Assembly: GCA_007693965.1 (NCBI GenBank) | Contig: RECQ01000042.1 | Coordinates: forward strand, 61,323-125,322 | Reading direction: 5' to 3' | DNA length: 64,000 bases | Origin: Phycisphaeraceae bacterium | Lineage (GTDB): Bacteria > Planctomycetota > Phycisphaerae > Phycisphaerales > UBA1924 | Shown: one piece after another, positions 18,421-27,702 of the stretch | Numbering within the stretch: position 1 is the stretch's first letter | How the letters are laid out: each line of letters begins with the position of its first letter | Translations under genes and position numbers: made by a program | Notes under the pieces: model-generated | What the model was told of the DNA's origin: nothing | Databases searched by the model: none | The model's input: only the letters and a program-made list of their open reading frames with translations

Positions 18421-18518
18421 GAGCAGGCAATGGGGAATGGGCAGTGGGCAATGGGAAATGGGCGTATGCATTCTTGCATACGAATTCCCATTGCCCATTC
18501 CCCATTGCCCATCGCCCC
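18421..18518. repeat. Iterated-word palindrome, family B copy 2
   Basis: The left arm repeats GGCAATGGGGAATGGGCAGT-type words and the right arm CCCATTGCCCATTCCCCATT. The centre is a perfect small hairpin, CGTATGCA-TTCT-TGCATACG (18463-18482). It sits between the RibBA-like stop and the methyltransferase promoter. Confidence 0.9.
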
Positions 18519-18521
18519 CAG

Positions 18522-18527
18522 TAGCAT
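18522..18527 (+). promoter_or_regulatory. -10-like box TAGCAT, 6 nt before ATG
   Basis: TAGCAT is followed by CTGGCC and the ATG of the methyltransferase gene. It directly follows the right arm of the family B palindrome. Confidence 0.45.
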
Positions 18528-18533
18528 CTGGCC

Positions 18534-19250
18534 ATGACCATGAATGTCGAATCTGAGCATGACGCGGATGGCGGCGGTGAACCGACTCCGCCGCGGCAGT
18601 CGCCGTATCTCGATCCCTACCGCTCTGCGGTGGACAGCCACGGCGCCTCGTTCGAGGCGACGCTGTGGGCGAACCGGCAGTGGCAGTTCGAGCGGTTCCG
18701 CATCTTTGTCGAACTGCTGGACATGTCGGGGCTGAGCGTGCTCGACGCGGGGTCGGGCCAGGGCGATCTCGCGGAGTATCTGCGCAAGCGGCGCGTGAAG
18801 TATGAGCGATACATCGGTCTCGACGCGATGCCGGAGATGGTGGAGATGTCGCGTGCACGGAAACTGGCGCGGGCTGAGTTTCACACGTGCGATTTCGTGG
18901 CCGAAGCCGATTCTTTCACACGCTTCGGCGAGCCGAAGTCGGCGCCGCCGGAGGAGCGGCGCGTGGATGTGATCGTCATCTCAGGCGCGCTCAACACGCT
19001 GCGTCAGGATGCGGCGATGCGCGTGCTGGATCGGGCCTGGCGCGACTGCGGCGTGGCGCTGCTCTTCAACTTTCTCAGCGATCGGCGCAACCCCCGGAAA
19101 CTGCCCGACAACACCGGGCCGGCGCACCGATTCAATACGATCGAACTGACGGACTGGGCCCTCTCGCGCACCACGTGCGTGGCGATGCGCCACGACTACC
19201 TGCCCTACGGGCACGATGCGACGATCCTGATGGGGAAGGAATCGGGGTGA
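18534..19250 (+). CDS. Class I SAM-dependent methyltransferase, 238 aa
   Basis: A Rossmann-fold methyltransferase of unknown substrate. Motif I is VLDAGSGQGDLAEYL (about residues 68-82), and the acidic end of beta 2 is in YIGLDAMPEMVEMS. A later strand, VDVIVISGALNTLRQD, resembles motif IV. The first 40 residues are hydrophilic, proline-rich and likely disordered. A late segment NFLSDRRNPRKLPDN is basic. A second ATG lies two codons in. The gene stands between palindromes B2 and C1 and is convergent with rho, giving no functional context. Confidence 0.8.
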   Translation: MTMNVESEHDADGGGEPTPPRQSPYLDPYRSAVDSHGASFEATLWANRQWQFERFRIFVELLDMSGLSVLDAGSGQGDLAEYLRKRRVKYERYIGLDAMPEMVEMSRARKLARAEFHTCDFVAEADSFTRFGEPKSAPPEERRVDVIVISGALNTLRQDAAMRVLDRAWRDCGVALLFNFLSDRRNPRKLPDNTGPAHRFNTIELTDWALSRTTCVAMRHDYLPYGHDATILMGKESG

Positions 19251-19254
19251 GTTG

Positions 19255-19286
19255 CGAGTTCCGAGTGCTGAGTACTGGTTTGGAAC
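19255..19286. repeat. Short palindrome, family C copy 1
   Basis: CGAGTTCC pairs with GGAACTCG around GAGTGCTGAGTACTGGTTT-like words. The words are those of the larger repeat at 48516. It lies between the convergent methyltransferase and rho genes. Confidence 0.7.
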
Positions 19287-19318
19287 TCGGGGTTTGCGCA
19301 TTCGGGTTCGATGTGGGC

Positions 19319-20464
<1,146 letters not shown>

Positions 20465-20984
20465 ATTTGATTTCGCGATCGTGGATCCGAGCAACGCCTT
20501 CGGAAAGCCTGCAATCGGCCTTCCGGCTCGGCGCTCACCCGGACGCACTGTCCTGGTGGCGTAAAAGCCTCAATGCGGCTGTGCCGCGGGTAGTGTAGTC
20601 GGAACCCCGTGTCCGCACCAGTGCTCTTCAACAAGAACCACCGGGAGCGGACAATTCTTCATGGGAATCGCAAAAACCGGCGGCCGGAGCCTACGCGACG
20701 TCTGCTGATAATCATCATCGGCGTTCGAGGGGTCGGACTCCAGCGAACCGGGGACCGGGAAAATCGCCCTGTGGTCAGGCGGCGGAACGCAGTGTGGCGG
20801 GACTGGTCCCGGGGCGGGGAGCGCAGCGCCGCCGGCCGGTTCGCAGCGGACCCGTCGCGGAAGCGAGGCCGCCTCGTTAGCATGTCGCCTGAGTTGTCCG
20901 ACCGGTTTCGAGGCCACGACGGCTCCCGAGGTCAGGTCCCGGGTAGTGGTGGGTCGTCATTCGAACCGAACGGCCTGCGAACGC
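20465..20984. other. Divergent intergenic region, nothing recognised
   Basis: These 520 bases lie between the divergent rho and ptsI genes. Frames here are arginine-rich and have no recognisable protein. It presumably holds both promoters and a leader for rho; rho leaders often regulate Rho, but nothing specific is seen here. Confidence 0.4.
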
Positions 20985-22742
20985 ATGGAAGTATTCAAGG
21001 GCATCCCGGTCTCTCCCGGCGTCGTGATCGGCAAGGTGTTCACGATCGACGACGAGCGCCGCCGCATCCCCCGGCGCTCTGCGCCGAAGAACCGCATTAA
21101 GCGAGAGCACGAGCGAGTAACCGAAGCTCTGGAGGGCTCGATCGCGGAGCTGCAGGCGCTGCGCGAGCGAGCGGAGAAGTCGCTCGGAGCTGAGGCCGCC
21201 AAAATTTTCGCGTTCCACATCGGCCTGTTGCAGGACAGCTCGCTGATCGACCCCATCCACAAGCGGATCGACGAGGAGCAGGTCACGGCGGAGTACGCGG
21301 TTTCGCAGGAGTTCCACCGCCTGGCCGGCCTTTTCTCCGAGATGAGCGAGGGCGCCTTCCGCACCAAGGTCGATGATGTGTGGGATCTGGACCGCCGGGT
21401 GCTGCGGCACCTGATCGGCGAGCACATGGAGGAGTTGTCGGACCTGCCCTACCAGGCGGTGGTGGTGGCCCGCGACCTCACGCCCAGCCAGACCGCCAGC
21501 TTCGAGCGGGATAAGGTGATCGGCTTCGCCACGGACGCCGGCGGACGCACCAGCCACACCGCCATCGTAGCGCGGGCCCTGAACATTCCCGCCGTCGTCG
21601 GCCTGGAGACGATCACGCTCTCCTCCTACGACGGCGCCCCGGTGATCATCGACGGCGACCGCGGCGTGGTGATTCTGAATCCCGACCAGGAGACGCTCGA
21701 TCAGCACCGCGTGTACATCGAGCGCATGCGGGTCTTCCAGCTCTCGCTCAGCGAAGTCGCCGACCTGCCCGCAGAGACAACCGACGGCGTCCGCATCGAG
21801 CTGTACGGGAACATCGAGTTCCCCGATGAGATCGAGACCGTCCTCGCCAACGGCGGCGACGGAATCGGCCTCTTCCGCACCGAGTTCCTGTACCTCACCA
21901 GCGAGATCGAGCCCAGTGAGGATGAGCAGTTCGAGGCGTACAAGCGGTGCGTCGAATTGCTCGGCGGCAAGCCGCTGACGATCCGAACCTTCGATCTGGG
22001 ATCGGACAAGCAGACGCAGTCGCGGTCTGAAGCGCCCGAGCGGAACCCGGCCCTGGGCTGCCGCAGCATCCGCTACTGCCTGCAGAATCTGCCGATGTTC
22101 AAGCGGCAGCTCCGGGCGATTCTTCGGGCGTCCGTGCTGGGTCCGATGAAGGTGATGTTCCCACTGGTGACCAACCCGCTGGAGCTTCGCCAGGCCCGGA
22201 TGGTGCTCCACGACGTGATGGAGGACCTCCAGGAGGAGGGGATCGAGTACGACACCAACCTGCGAGTGGGGATGATGATCGAGACCCCCGCCGCGGCGGT
22301 GATGGCGGGCGTCTTCGCCCGGGAGGTCGATTTCTTCTCGATCGGCAGCAACGACCTGGTGCAGTACACCCTGGCGGTGGACCGGACCAACGAGCGGGTG
22401 GCGAGCCTGTATTCGGCGGCCCATCCAGCGGTGACGAAGCTGATCAAGGAGGTCGTGCGATCGGCCCGGCGGCACAACGTCCCCTGCTCGATCTGCGGGG
22501 AGGCTGCGGGCGAGATCGAGTTCACGATGTTGCTGATCGGGCTCGGCCTGCGTACCCTTTCCGTGACCCCATCCGTGATCCCCAGCATCAAGCAGGTGAT
22601 CCGGAGCGTCGATGTGAAGCAGTGCGAACGGTTGGCCCGCCGGGTCGGCTCGTTCGATTCAGAGCGTCAGGTGACCGCATTCCTGCGGGAACAGACGCGC
22701 GCGATCATCCCCGAGGCGTTCGACGGGCGTACCGTCGAGTAG
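20985..22742 (+). CDS. ptsI: PTS enzyme I (phosphoenolpyruvate-protein phosphotransferase), 585 aa
   Basis: The cytoplasmic enzyme that takes phosphate from phosphoenolpyruvate and passes it to HPr. The N-terminal swivelling domain holds the phosphorylated His191 in GGRTSHTAIVARAL. The PEP-binding barrel shows GIGLFRTEFLYL, TIRTFDLGSDKQ, NPALGCRSIRYCL, the metal-binding SIGSNDLVQYTLAVDR, and the active-site Cys in SICGEAAGE. Length 585 is typical. The ATG at 20985 (MEVFKGIPVSPGV) matches the family start. No HPr or sugar permease gene is adjacent, so a regulatory PTS is possible. Confidence 0.95.
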   Translation: MEVFKGIPVSPGVVIGKVFTIDDERRRIPRRSAPKNRIKREHERVTEALEGSIAELQALRERAEKSLGAEAAKIFAFHIGLLQDSSLIDPIHKRIDEEQVTAEYAVSQEFHRLAGLFSEMSEGAFRTKVDDVWDLDRRVLRHLIGEHMEELSDLPYQAVVVARDLTPSQTASFERDKVIGFATDAGGRTSHTAIVARALNIPAVVGLETITLSSYDGAPVIIDGDRGVVILNPDQETLDQHRVYIERMRVFQLSLSEVADLPAETTDGVRIELYGNIEFPDEIETVLANGGDGIGLFRTEFLYLTSEIEPSEDEQFEAYKRCVELLGGKPLTIRTFDLGSDKQTQSRSEAPERNPALGCRSIRYCLQNLPMFKRQLRAILRASVLGPMKVMFPLVTNPLELRQARMVLHDVMEDLQEEGIEYDTNLRVGMMIETPAAAVMAGVFAREVDFFSIGSNDLVQYTLAVDRTNERVASLYSAAHPAVTKLIKEVVRSARRHNVPCSICGEAAGEIEFTMLLIGLGLRTLSVTPSVIPSIKQVIRSVDVKQCERLARRVGSFDSERQVTAFLREQTRAIIPEAFDGRTVE

Positions 22743-23166
22743 CGGCCCTGTCTTCGCCGCCGCCTTCGGAATCAGAACACCCCCCTTCGGCGGCCCGTTT
22801 CCATGCGGTCCCGGCCGCAGGGTCAGGCAGGCCTTTCGCATCCCTCTCGTCGACCGCCGGACCGTGCGTCCGGATGCGTCCGTAGGGAGTCAGAGCGAAA
22901 GGCGTCGGGCGATGGCGCCTGGCTCCGGCGAAATCCGGAAGCTGGCAGCGTCGGCGCCCGGGCAGGGCCCACCGGCCGATGACCTGCGCTGAAACGCGCC
23001 ACGCCGAAGTGAAGCGAGCGCCCGAACGTGTGCGATCGCGAGCAGAGCGCCATGCTGCATGACAAAGCCGGGACCGGCCTCGCCGTTCCGCGCCGACATC
23101 GGTCTGCGTCCTGTTCGTCCGACACGGCGGCTCGCTGGAAGCGAGGCCACATTGGCGAAGCATCGA
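22743..23166 (+). other. Long leader before the RNase E/G gene, no gene seen
   Basis: These 424 bases separate ptsI from the RNase E/G gene on the same strand. The frames are arginine-rich shadows. No clear Shine-Dalgarno precedes the ATG at 23167. In proteobacteria the rne leader folds and lets RNase E control its own mRNA; a similar role here is only a guess. Confidence 0.35.
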
Positions 23167-25932
23167 ATGCTCATCAACTACATCCCAGGCGAAGAATGCC
23201 GGGTGGCGGTGGTGTGCAACGACAAACTGGATGAACTGCACGCCGAACGTCTGAACGCGATCAGCCACGTCGGCAACGTGTACGTCGGCAGGGTCATGAA
23301 CGTGGAGCCGTCCATCCAGGCGGCGTTCATCGACTTCGGGCTCGAGCACAACGGCTTCCTGCACATCTCGGATCTGCATCCGCAGTACTTCCCCGGCGAG
23401 AGCGCCACGACCACCGAGCTGGTGGGGAAGAAGACGCCGCGCCGCCAGCGCCCCCCCATTCAGGAGGCGCTCAAGCGCGGGCAGGAGATCATCGTGCAGG
23501 TGCTGAAGGAGGGCATCGGCACCAAGGGGCCGACGCTCACCTCGTATCTCTCCATCCCCGGGCGCTTCCTGGTGATGATGCCTGTGATGGACAAGGTCGG
23601 CGTCAGCCGCAAGGTCGAGGACGAGGACCAGCGGCGCGAGATGCGCAAGATCCTTGACCAGCTCGATCTGCCGGACGGGTTCGGCTTCATCCTCCGCACC
23701 GCGGGCATGGACCGCACCAAGACCGAACTGAAGCGCGACCTGGCGTACCTGATGCGCCTGTGGAAGGACATGGAGCGCCGCCGCAAGGCCGGCGCCAAGC
23801 CCCGCCTGCTCTACGCCGAAAGCGACCTGCTGGTGCGGGCGCTGCGCGATGTGCTGACCGGGGAGATCGACGAGATCATCATCGACGACCTGTCGGCCCT
23901 GAACCGGGCCAGCCGCTTCCTGAAGATCGTGGCCCCGCGCTCGAACATCAAGCTGCTGCAATACGACCTGCCCACGCCGATTTACCACACCTACGGCATC
24001 GAGGAGCAGATCAAGCGCATCCATTCCCGCGAGGTGCCGCTGCCATCGGGCGGGTCGCTGGTCTTCGACGAGGCCGAGGCGTGCGTGGCGATCGACGTCA
24101 ACTCCGGGCGCATGCGGAGCCACGGAGACGCCGAGACCACCGCCTACAAGACCAACTGCGAGGCCGTCGACGAGATCTGCCGCCAGCTCCGCCTGCGTGA
24201 TCTGGGCGGGCTGGTCATCAACGATCTGATCGATATGCGCTCGCGAGCCCACCAGCGCGACATCGAGCAGCGCTTCCGCACCAACCTGAAGAAGGATCGG
24301 GCCCGATCAAAGATCCTGCCCACCAGCCAGTTCGGCATCATCGAGATGACGCGGCAGCGCATGCGCGGCAGCCTGCGCAGCGTTCACTTCTCCGACTGCC
24401 CCATCTGCGCCGGCCGGGGCCTGGTGCAGCGGCCTGAGTCTCTGGCCAACGACGGCATGCGCGAGCTGGCCAACCTGCTCGGCCAGCCGCGGGTTCACAA
24501 GGTCGAGATGGTGGTCTCGCCGCGGGTCGCGGGCGAGCTGCTCTCCTCCAAGCGCCAGCGGCTCGGGCGACTGGAGCGGCTGGCGAACAAGCAGGTGGAC
24601 GTCCGCGTCAGCGAGACGATCTCCTTCTCGCGCGTCGTCTTCTACGCCTACGACGAACGCGGCGCCGACATCGAGATTGACAAACTCCCCGCGCCCAAGT
24701 CGCCGGAGAACCTGCACGAATGGGATGTGCAGCCCAGGCCCGAGCAGAACTGGGCCGTCGATCCGCTTGACGAAGCCCAGCAGAGCCTCGCCGAATCGCT
24801 CGAGCCGGCCCCCGGCTCCCAGGACACCAGCGATCTCGACCTCGTGGAGATCGAGGATGTGGAGCCGCTCGAATCCGAGTCGGAAGAAAGCGGCGGCAAG
24901 AAGAAACGCCGCCGTCGCCGACGCCGGGGACGCAAGGACAAGCAGGACGTCACGACAACCGAAGCCGCTGCGGCGCCGGATGGCGAATCCACGAAGGAAT
25001 CCAAACCGTCGGCGCCCGAACGACCGGAGCCTGCCGGCGACGATGGCGACGGCGAGGAGACCGGAGGCCGGCGAAAGCGACGTCGGCGCCGGCGCCGGCG
25101 TGGCGGTCGTGGCGCAGACACTGAACAGCGCGATCAGAAGCAGGATTCCCAGGCCCCGATCCGCGAAGACATCGGCGCACGCGACGCCCGGGAAACACGC
25201 GACGTCAGGGAGGCCAACGAGGCGCATCACTGGGATGAGGAGGAGGAAGAACTGCCTCCCCCGCCGCGCAACACCGGCCTGCGTGGCGATTCATGGGACC
25301 TCGAACCCGGCGCGGTGACGCCGGCGCGCCCGGCGCCCAGCGCTCCGAAGCCGGAGGCCTCCGAGCCATCCCGAGATGCAGCCGAACCGGCGAAGGAATC
25401 CACCCCGGCGCCCGACGCCGACAAGGCGAAGGGCGCCAGGCGATCGCGCGGCTCGGGCAAGAAGAAGGCCGCTCGAGCGGCGGCGACGGAAACGTCCGTC
25501 GATGCGTTGATGGACGATGTCGCGGCGGCGAAGGCGCCGAAGAAGCGCGCCCCGAAGCCCGAACCCGCCAGCGACGATCGTGGCGACTCCTGGGATCTTG
25601 AACCCGGTGCGGTGACGCCCGCGACGCCGCAACCTGCTCCCGCCGACGCCGAGACGAAGGGCGACAGGAAGCCCGCGGCCTCCAACAAGCGGAAGAAATC
25701 GAGCCGCAAGAAGTCGTCGCGAGCTGCGGCGACCTCGGCCCCGCCCGACCCGAGCGACAACGGCGACGCCCACGCCGCGGCGAACGCGAATTCAAAGCCC
25801 GCCGCCAAGAGCAAGAAGAAGCCGCGCAAGCGCAGCTCAAGCAAGAAGAAGGCCAAGTCCGGCGCCCCTGCCAAGGGACAGAAGAAGAAGCAGGCCAGGG
25901 CCGGCGCTCCGGGAGATTCGACTGAGAATTAA
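23167..25932 (+). CDS. rne: RNase E/G family ribonuclease with long disordered tail, 921 aa
   Basis: An RNase E/G endoribonuclease that starts mRNA decay and processes stable RNA. The catalytic half spans residues 1-510: S1 region (HVGNVYVGRVMNVEPSIQAAFIDFG...FLHISDL), catalytic Asp in VAIDVNSGRM and in VINDLIDM, and the zinc link CPICAGRG. The tail, about 540-921, is disordered, with acidic patches, arginine runs near residues 579-588 and 638-647, and a lysine-rich end. Two identical motifs, RGDSWDLEPGAVTPA, lie at 706-720 and 805-819. Such tails scaffold a degradosome; the partners here are unknown. The frame is open to 23059 but ATG 23167 starts the conserved MLINYIPGEECRVAV. Confidence 0.92.
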   Translation: MLINYIPGEECRVAVVCNDKLDELHAERLNAISHVGNVYVGRVMNVEPSIQAAFIDFGLEHNGFLHISDLHPQYFPGESATTTELVGKKTPRRQRPPIQEALKRGQEIIVQVLKEGIGTKGPTLTSYLSIPGRFLVMMPVMDKVGVSRKVEDEDQRREMRKILDQLDLPDGFGFILRTAGMDRTKTELKRDLAYLMRLWKDMERRRKAGAKPRLLYAESDLLVRALRDVLTGEIDEIIIDDLSALNRASRFLKIVAPRSNIKLLQYDLPTPIYHTYGIEEQIKRIHSREVPLPSGGSLVFDEAEACVAIDVNSGRMRSHGDAETTAYKTNCEAVDEICRQLRLRDLGGLVINDLIDMRSRAHQRDIEQRFRTNLKKDRARSKILPTSQFGIIEMTRQRMRGSLRSVHFSDCPICAGRGLVQRPESLANDGMRELANLLGQPRVHKVEMVVSPRVAGELLSSKRQRLGRLERLANKQVDVRVSETISFSRVVFYAYDERGADIEIDKLPAPKSPENLHEWDVQPRPEQNWAVDPLDEAQQSLAESLEPAPGSQDTSDLDLVEIEDVEPLESESEESGGKKKRRRRRRRGRKDKQDVTTTEAAAAPDGESTKESKPSAPERPEPAGDDGDGEETGGRRKRRRRRRRRGGRGADTEQRDQKQDSQAPIREDIGARDARETRDVREANEAHHWDEEEEELPPPPRNTGLRGDSWDLEPGAVTPARPAPSAPKPEASEPSRDAAEPAKESTPAPDADKAKGARRSRGSGKKKAARAAATETSVDALMDDVAAAKAPKKRAPKPEPASDDRGDSWDLEPGAVTPATPQPAPADAETKGDRKPAASNKRKKSSRKKSSRAAATSAPPDPSDNGDAHAAANANSKPAAKSKKKPRKRSSSKKKAKSGAPAKGQKKKQARAGAPGDSTEN

Positions 25933-26066
25933 ACGGCGCCCGGCGGCGAGATATGGCGCGTGCGCTGGTTCTCACACGGAGTTGATCTGCTAGTCTGCGC
26001 GGACGTTTTGCAGCCGCCACCACCCACGCCCACCCCCGCGCCGGACCGCTGACGAGCCCGCGACGC

Positions 26067-27314
26067 ATGACACACACACAGCAACGCACCCGCCGCCTGC
26101 TTCTTCTCGGCGCCACCGGATCGATCGGCCGGCAGACGCTGGAGGTCGTCGCGAACCTCAATGCGCTGGCGCAGGACGACCCGTCGCGGACGCGGTTCGA
26201 GATCGTCGGCCTCGCCGCCGGCGCCAGCGCCGAGCTTCTCTATGAACAGGCCCGAACGTTCGGCGTCCGCGATGTGGCGCTGGCGAACGGCAACGGCGAT
26301 GTCCCGGCGCCCGATGGCGTGCGCGTGCATCGCGGCGCGGATGCGGCCGAGTCGCTGGTGCGCAGCGTCGAGGCGGACATCGTGCTCGGGGCAATGGTCG
26401 GCGCCGCGGGATTGCCCGCGACGATGACGGCCCTCGAACTCGAATGCGATGTGGCGATTGCGAACAAGGAGACGCTGGTGGCGGCGGGCGAACTGGTCGT
26501 CCCCGTCGCCCTGCGAACCGGCGCCGCCCTGCTGCCGGTCGACAGCGAGCACTCGGCGCTGTGGCAGTCGTTGCCGACGGGCGTTCGCCCACCGTGCGCG
26601 CTGGGCGACGAGGTGCGGCGGATCATCCTCACCTCCTCCGGCGGCCCGTTCCGCACGCGCTCCCGCAAAGACGTCTACAACGCGACGCCGGAAGAAGCGC
26701 TGGCGCACCCGACGTGGAGCATGGGCGCCAAGGTGACGATCGACTCGGCCTCGATGACGAACAAGGCGCTCGAGATCATCGAGGCCCACTGGCTCTTCGG
26801 CGTCGAGTCGGCCCGCATTGACGTGCTGGTGCACCCGCAGGCGATCATCCATTCGATGGTGGAATACGCCGATGGCGCCACCATCGCGCAGCTCGGCGCA
26901 CCGGACATGCGCACGCCGATCCAGTACGCCCTCGTTCACCCGGAGCGCCCCCGCGGCGTCTCAGATCATCTTGACTGGACCGCACTCTCGCGCTTCGACT
27001 TCGAGCCGCCGGACTTTGAGCGCTTCCCCGCCCTGCGCCTGGCCCACCGCGCCATCGAGCTCGGCGGCGTGGCGGGGGCCGTCTTCAACGGCGCCAACGA
27101 GCAGGCGGTCGAGGCGTTCCTGGCGCGGCGCATCCCCTTCGGACGCGTCACCGAGCTGGCGGCGGAGGCGATGGAGGCGATCGTCGGCGACCGCCGGCAG
27201 CCGCCGCTCCGCTCGCTGGACGATGTCTTCGAGGCGGATGCGGAGTCGCGGCGCTTCGTGGCGGGCGCCATCGGCCACGATTCCCCTGTCGCCGCGGGCC
27301 CTGCTCGCCGATGA
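26067..27314 (+). CDS. dxr: 1-deoxy-D-xylulose 5-phosphate reductoisomerase, 415 aa
   Basis: The second enzyme of the MEP isoprenoid pathway; it turns DXP into 2-C-methylerythritol 4-phosphate with NADPH. The NADPH site LLGATGSIGRQTLEVV is at residues 13-28. The metal and substrate residues appear in PVDSEHSALWQ and ILTSSGGPFR, and in TWSMGAKVTIDSASMTNKALE. Length 415 is close to the usual 400. Its neighbour rseP follows on the same strand, a pairing found in many bacteria, but here the two are separated by a 320-bp palindrome. Confidence 0.95.
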   Translation: MTHTQQRTRRLLLLGATGSIGRQTLEVVANLNALAQDDPSRTRFEIVGLAAGASAELLYEQARTFGVRDVALANGNGDVPAPDGVRVHRGADAAESLVRSVEADIVLGAMVGAAGLPATMTALELECDVAIANKETLVAAGELVVPVALRTGAALLPVDSEHSALWQSLPTGVRPPCALGDEVRRIILTSSGGPFRTRSRKDVYNATPEEALAHPTWSMGAKVTIDSASMTNKALEIIEAHWLFGVESARIDVLVHPQAIIHSMVEYADGATIAQLGAPDMRTPIQYALVHPERPRGVSDHLDWTALSRFDFEPPDFERFPALRLAHRAIELGGVAGAVFNGANEQAVEAFLARRIPFGRVTELAAEAMEAIVGDRRQPPLRSLDDVFEADAESRRFVAGAIGHDSPVAAGPARR

Positions 27315-27338
27315 ACGTTCCGGTGTGTGTTGATCTTT

Positions 27339-27660
27339 GAACGCTGAGGCCGCGGAGGGGCGCGGAGAAGGATCGAACGCGGAGTGAGACGGAGTCGGAA
27401 AGATGTCAGGGAGATGGAATTGAACGCGAATGAAGGATGGCGTCTGAGAGAAACCGGGTCTCAGATTGGCGTTGGCGCGTTGCAAAGTCTGCGCCAATAG
27501 AATCGCTCACTCTTGCTTTACCGGCGCTCATCAGAACATCCAACACCGTCCGTTCCAGATCCGAACAATTCCCCACGCCTCAACTCCGTCTCACTCAAGA
27601 ACTCCGTATCACTCTGTGTTCAATCCCTTCTCCGCGCCCCTCGGCGACCTCTGCGTTCAC
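27339..27660. repeat. Long palindrome, family E copy 2
   Basis: The outer left words GAACGCTGAGGCCGCGGAGG and GAACGCGGAGTGAGACGGAG are matched on the right by CTCCGTCTCACTCAAGAACTC and CTCGGCGACCTCTGCGTTC. The centre is less repetitive and holds no convincing gene. It splits the dxr-rseP pair. Confidence 0.85.
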
Positions 27661-27690
27661 CCCCCCGCTCCTGGCGGCGACGGACCGGTA

Positions 27691-27696
27691 TAGGAT
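27691..27696 (+). promoter_or_regulatory. -10-like box TAGGAT (overlaps TATAGG), 6 nt before ATG
   Basis: GGTATAGGATTCTTCG leads straight into the ATG of rseP with no Shine-Dalgarno. It implies rseP has its own near-leaderless promoter after the family E palindrome. Confidence 0.5.
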
Positions 27697-27702
27697 TCTT
27701 CG

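Noticed and set aside
20609..21100. A 163-aa frame between rho and ptsI
   Set aside because: Arg-rich, no ribosome site, and it runs into ptsI in another frame.
22743..23166. A riboswitch or small protein before the RNase E gene
   Set aside because: I could not find a known riboswitch core or a convincing short frame; it is recorded only as a long leader.
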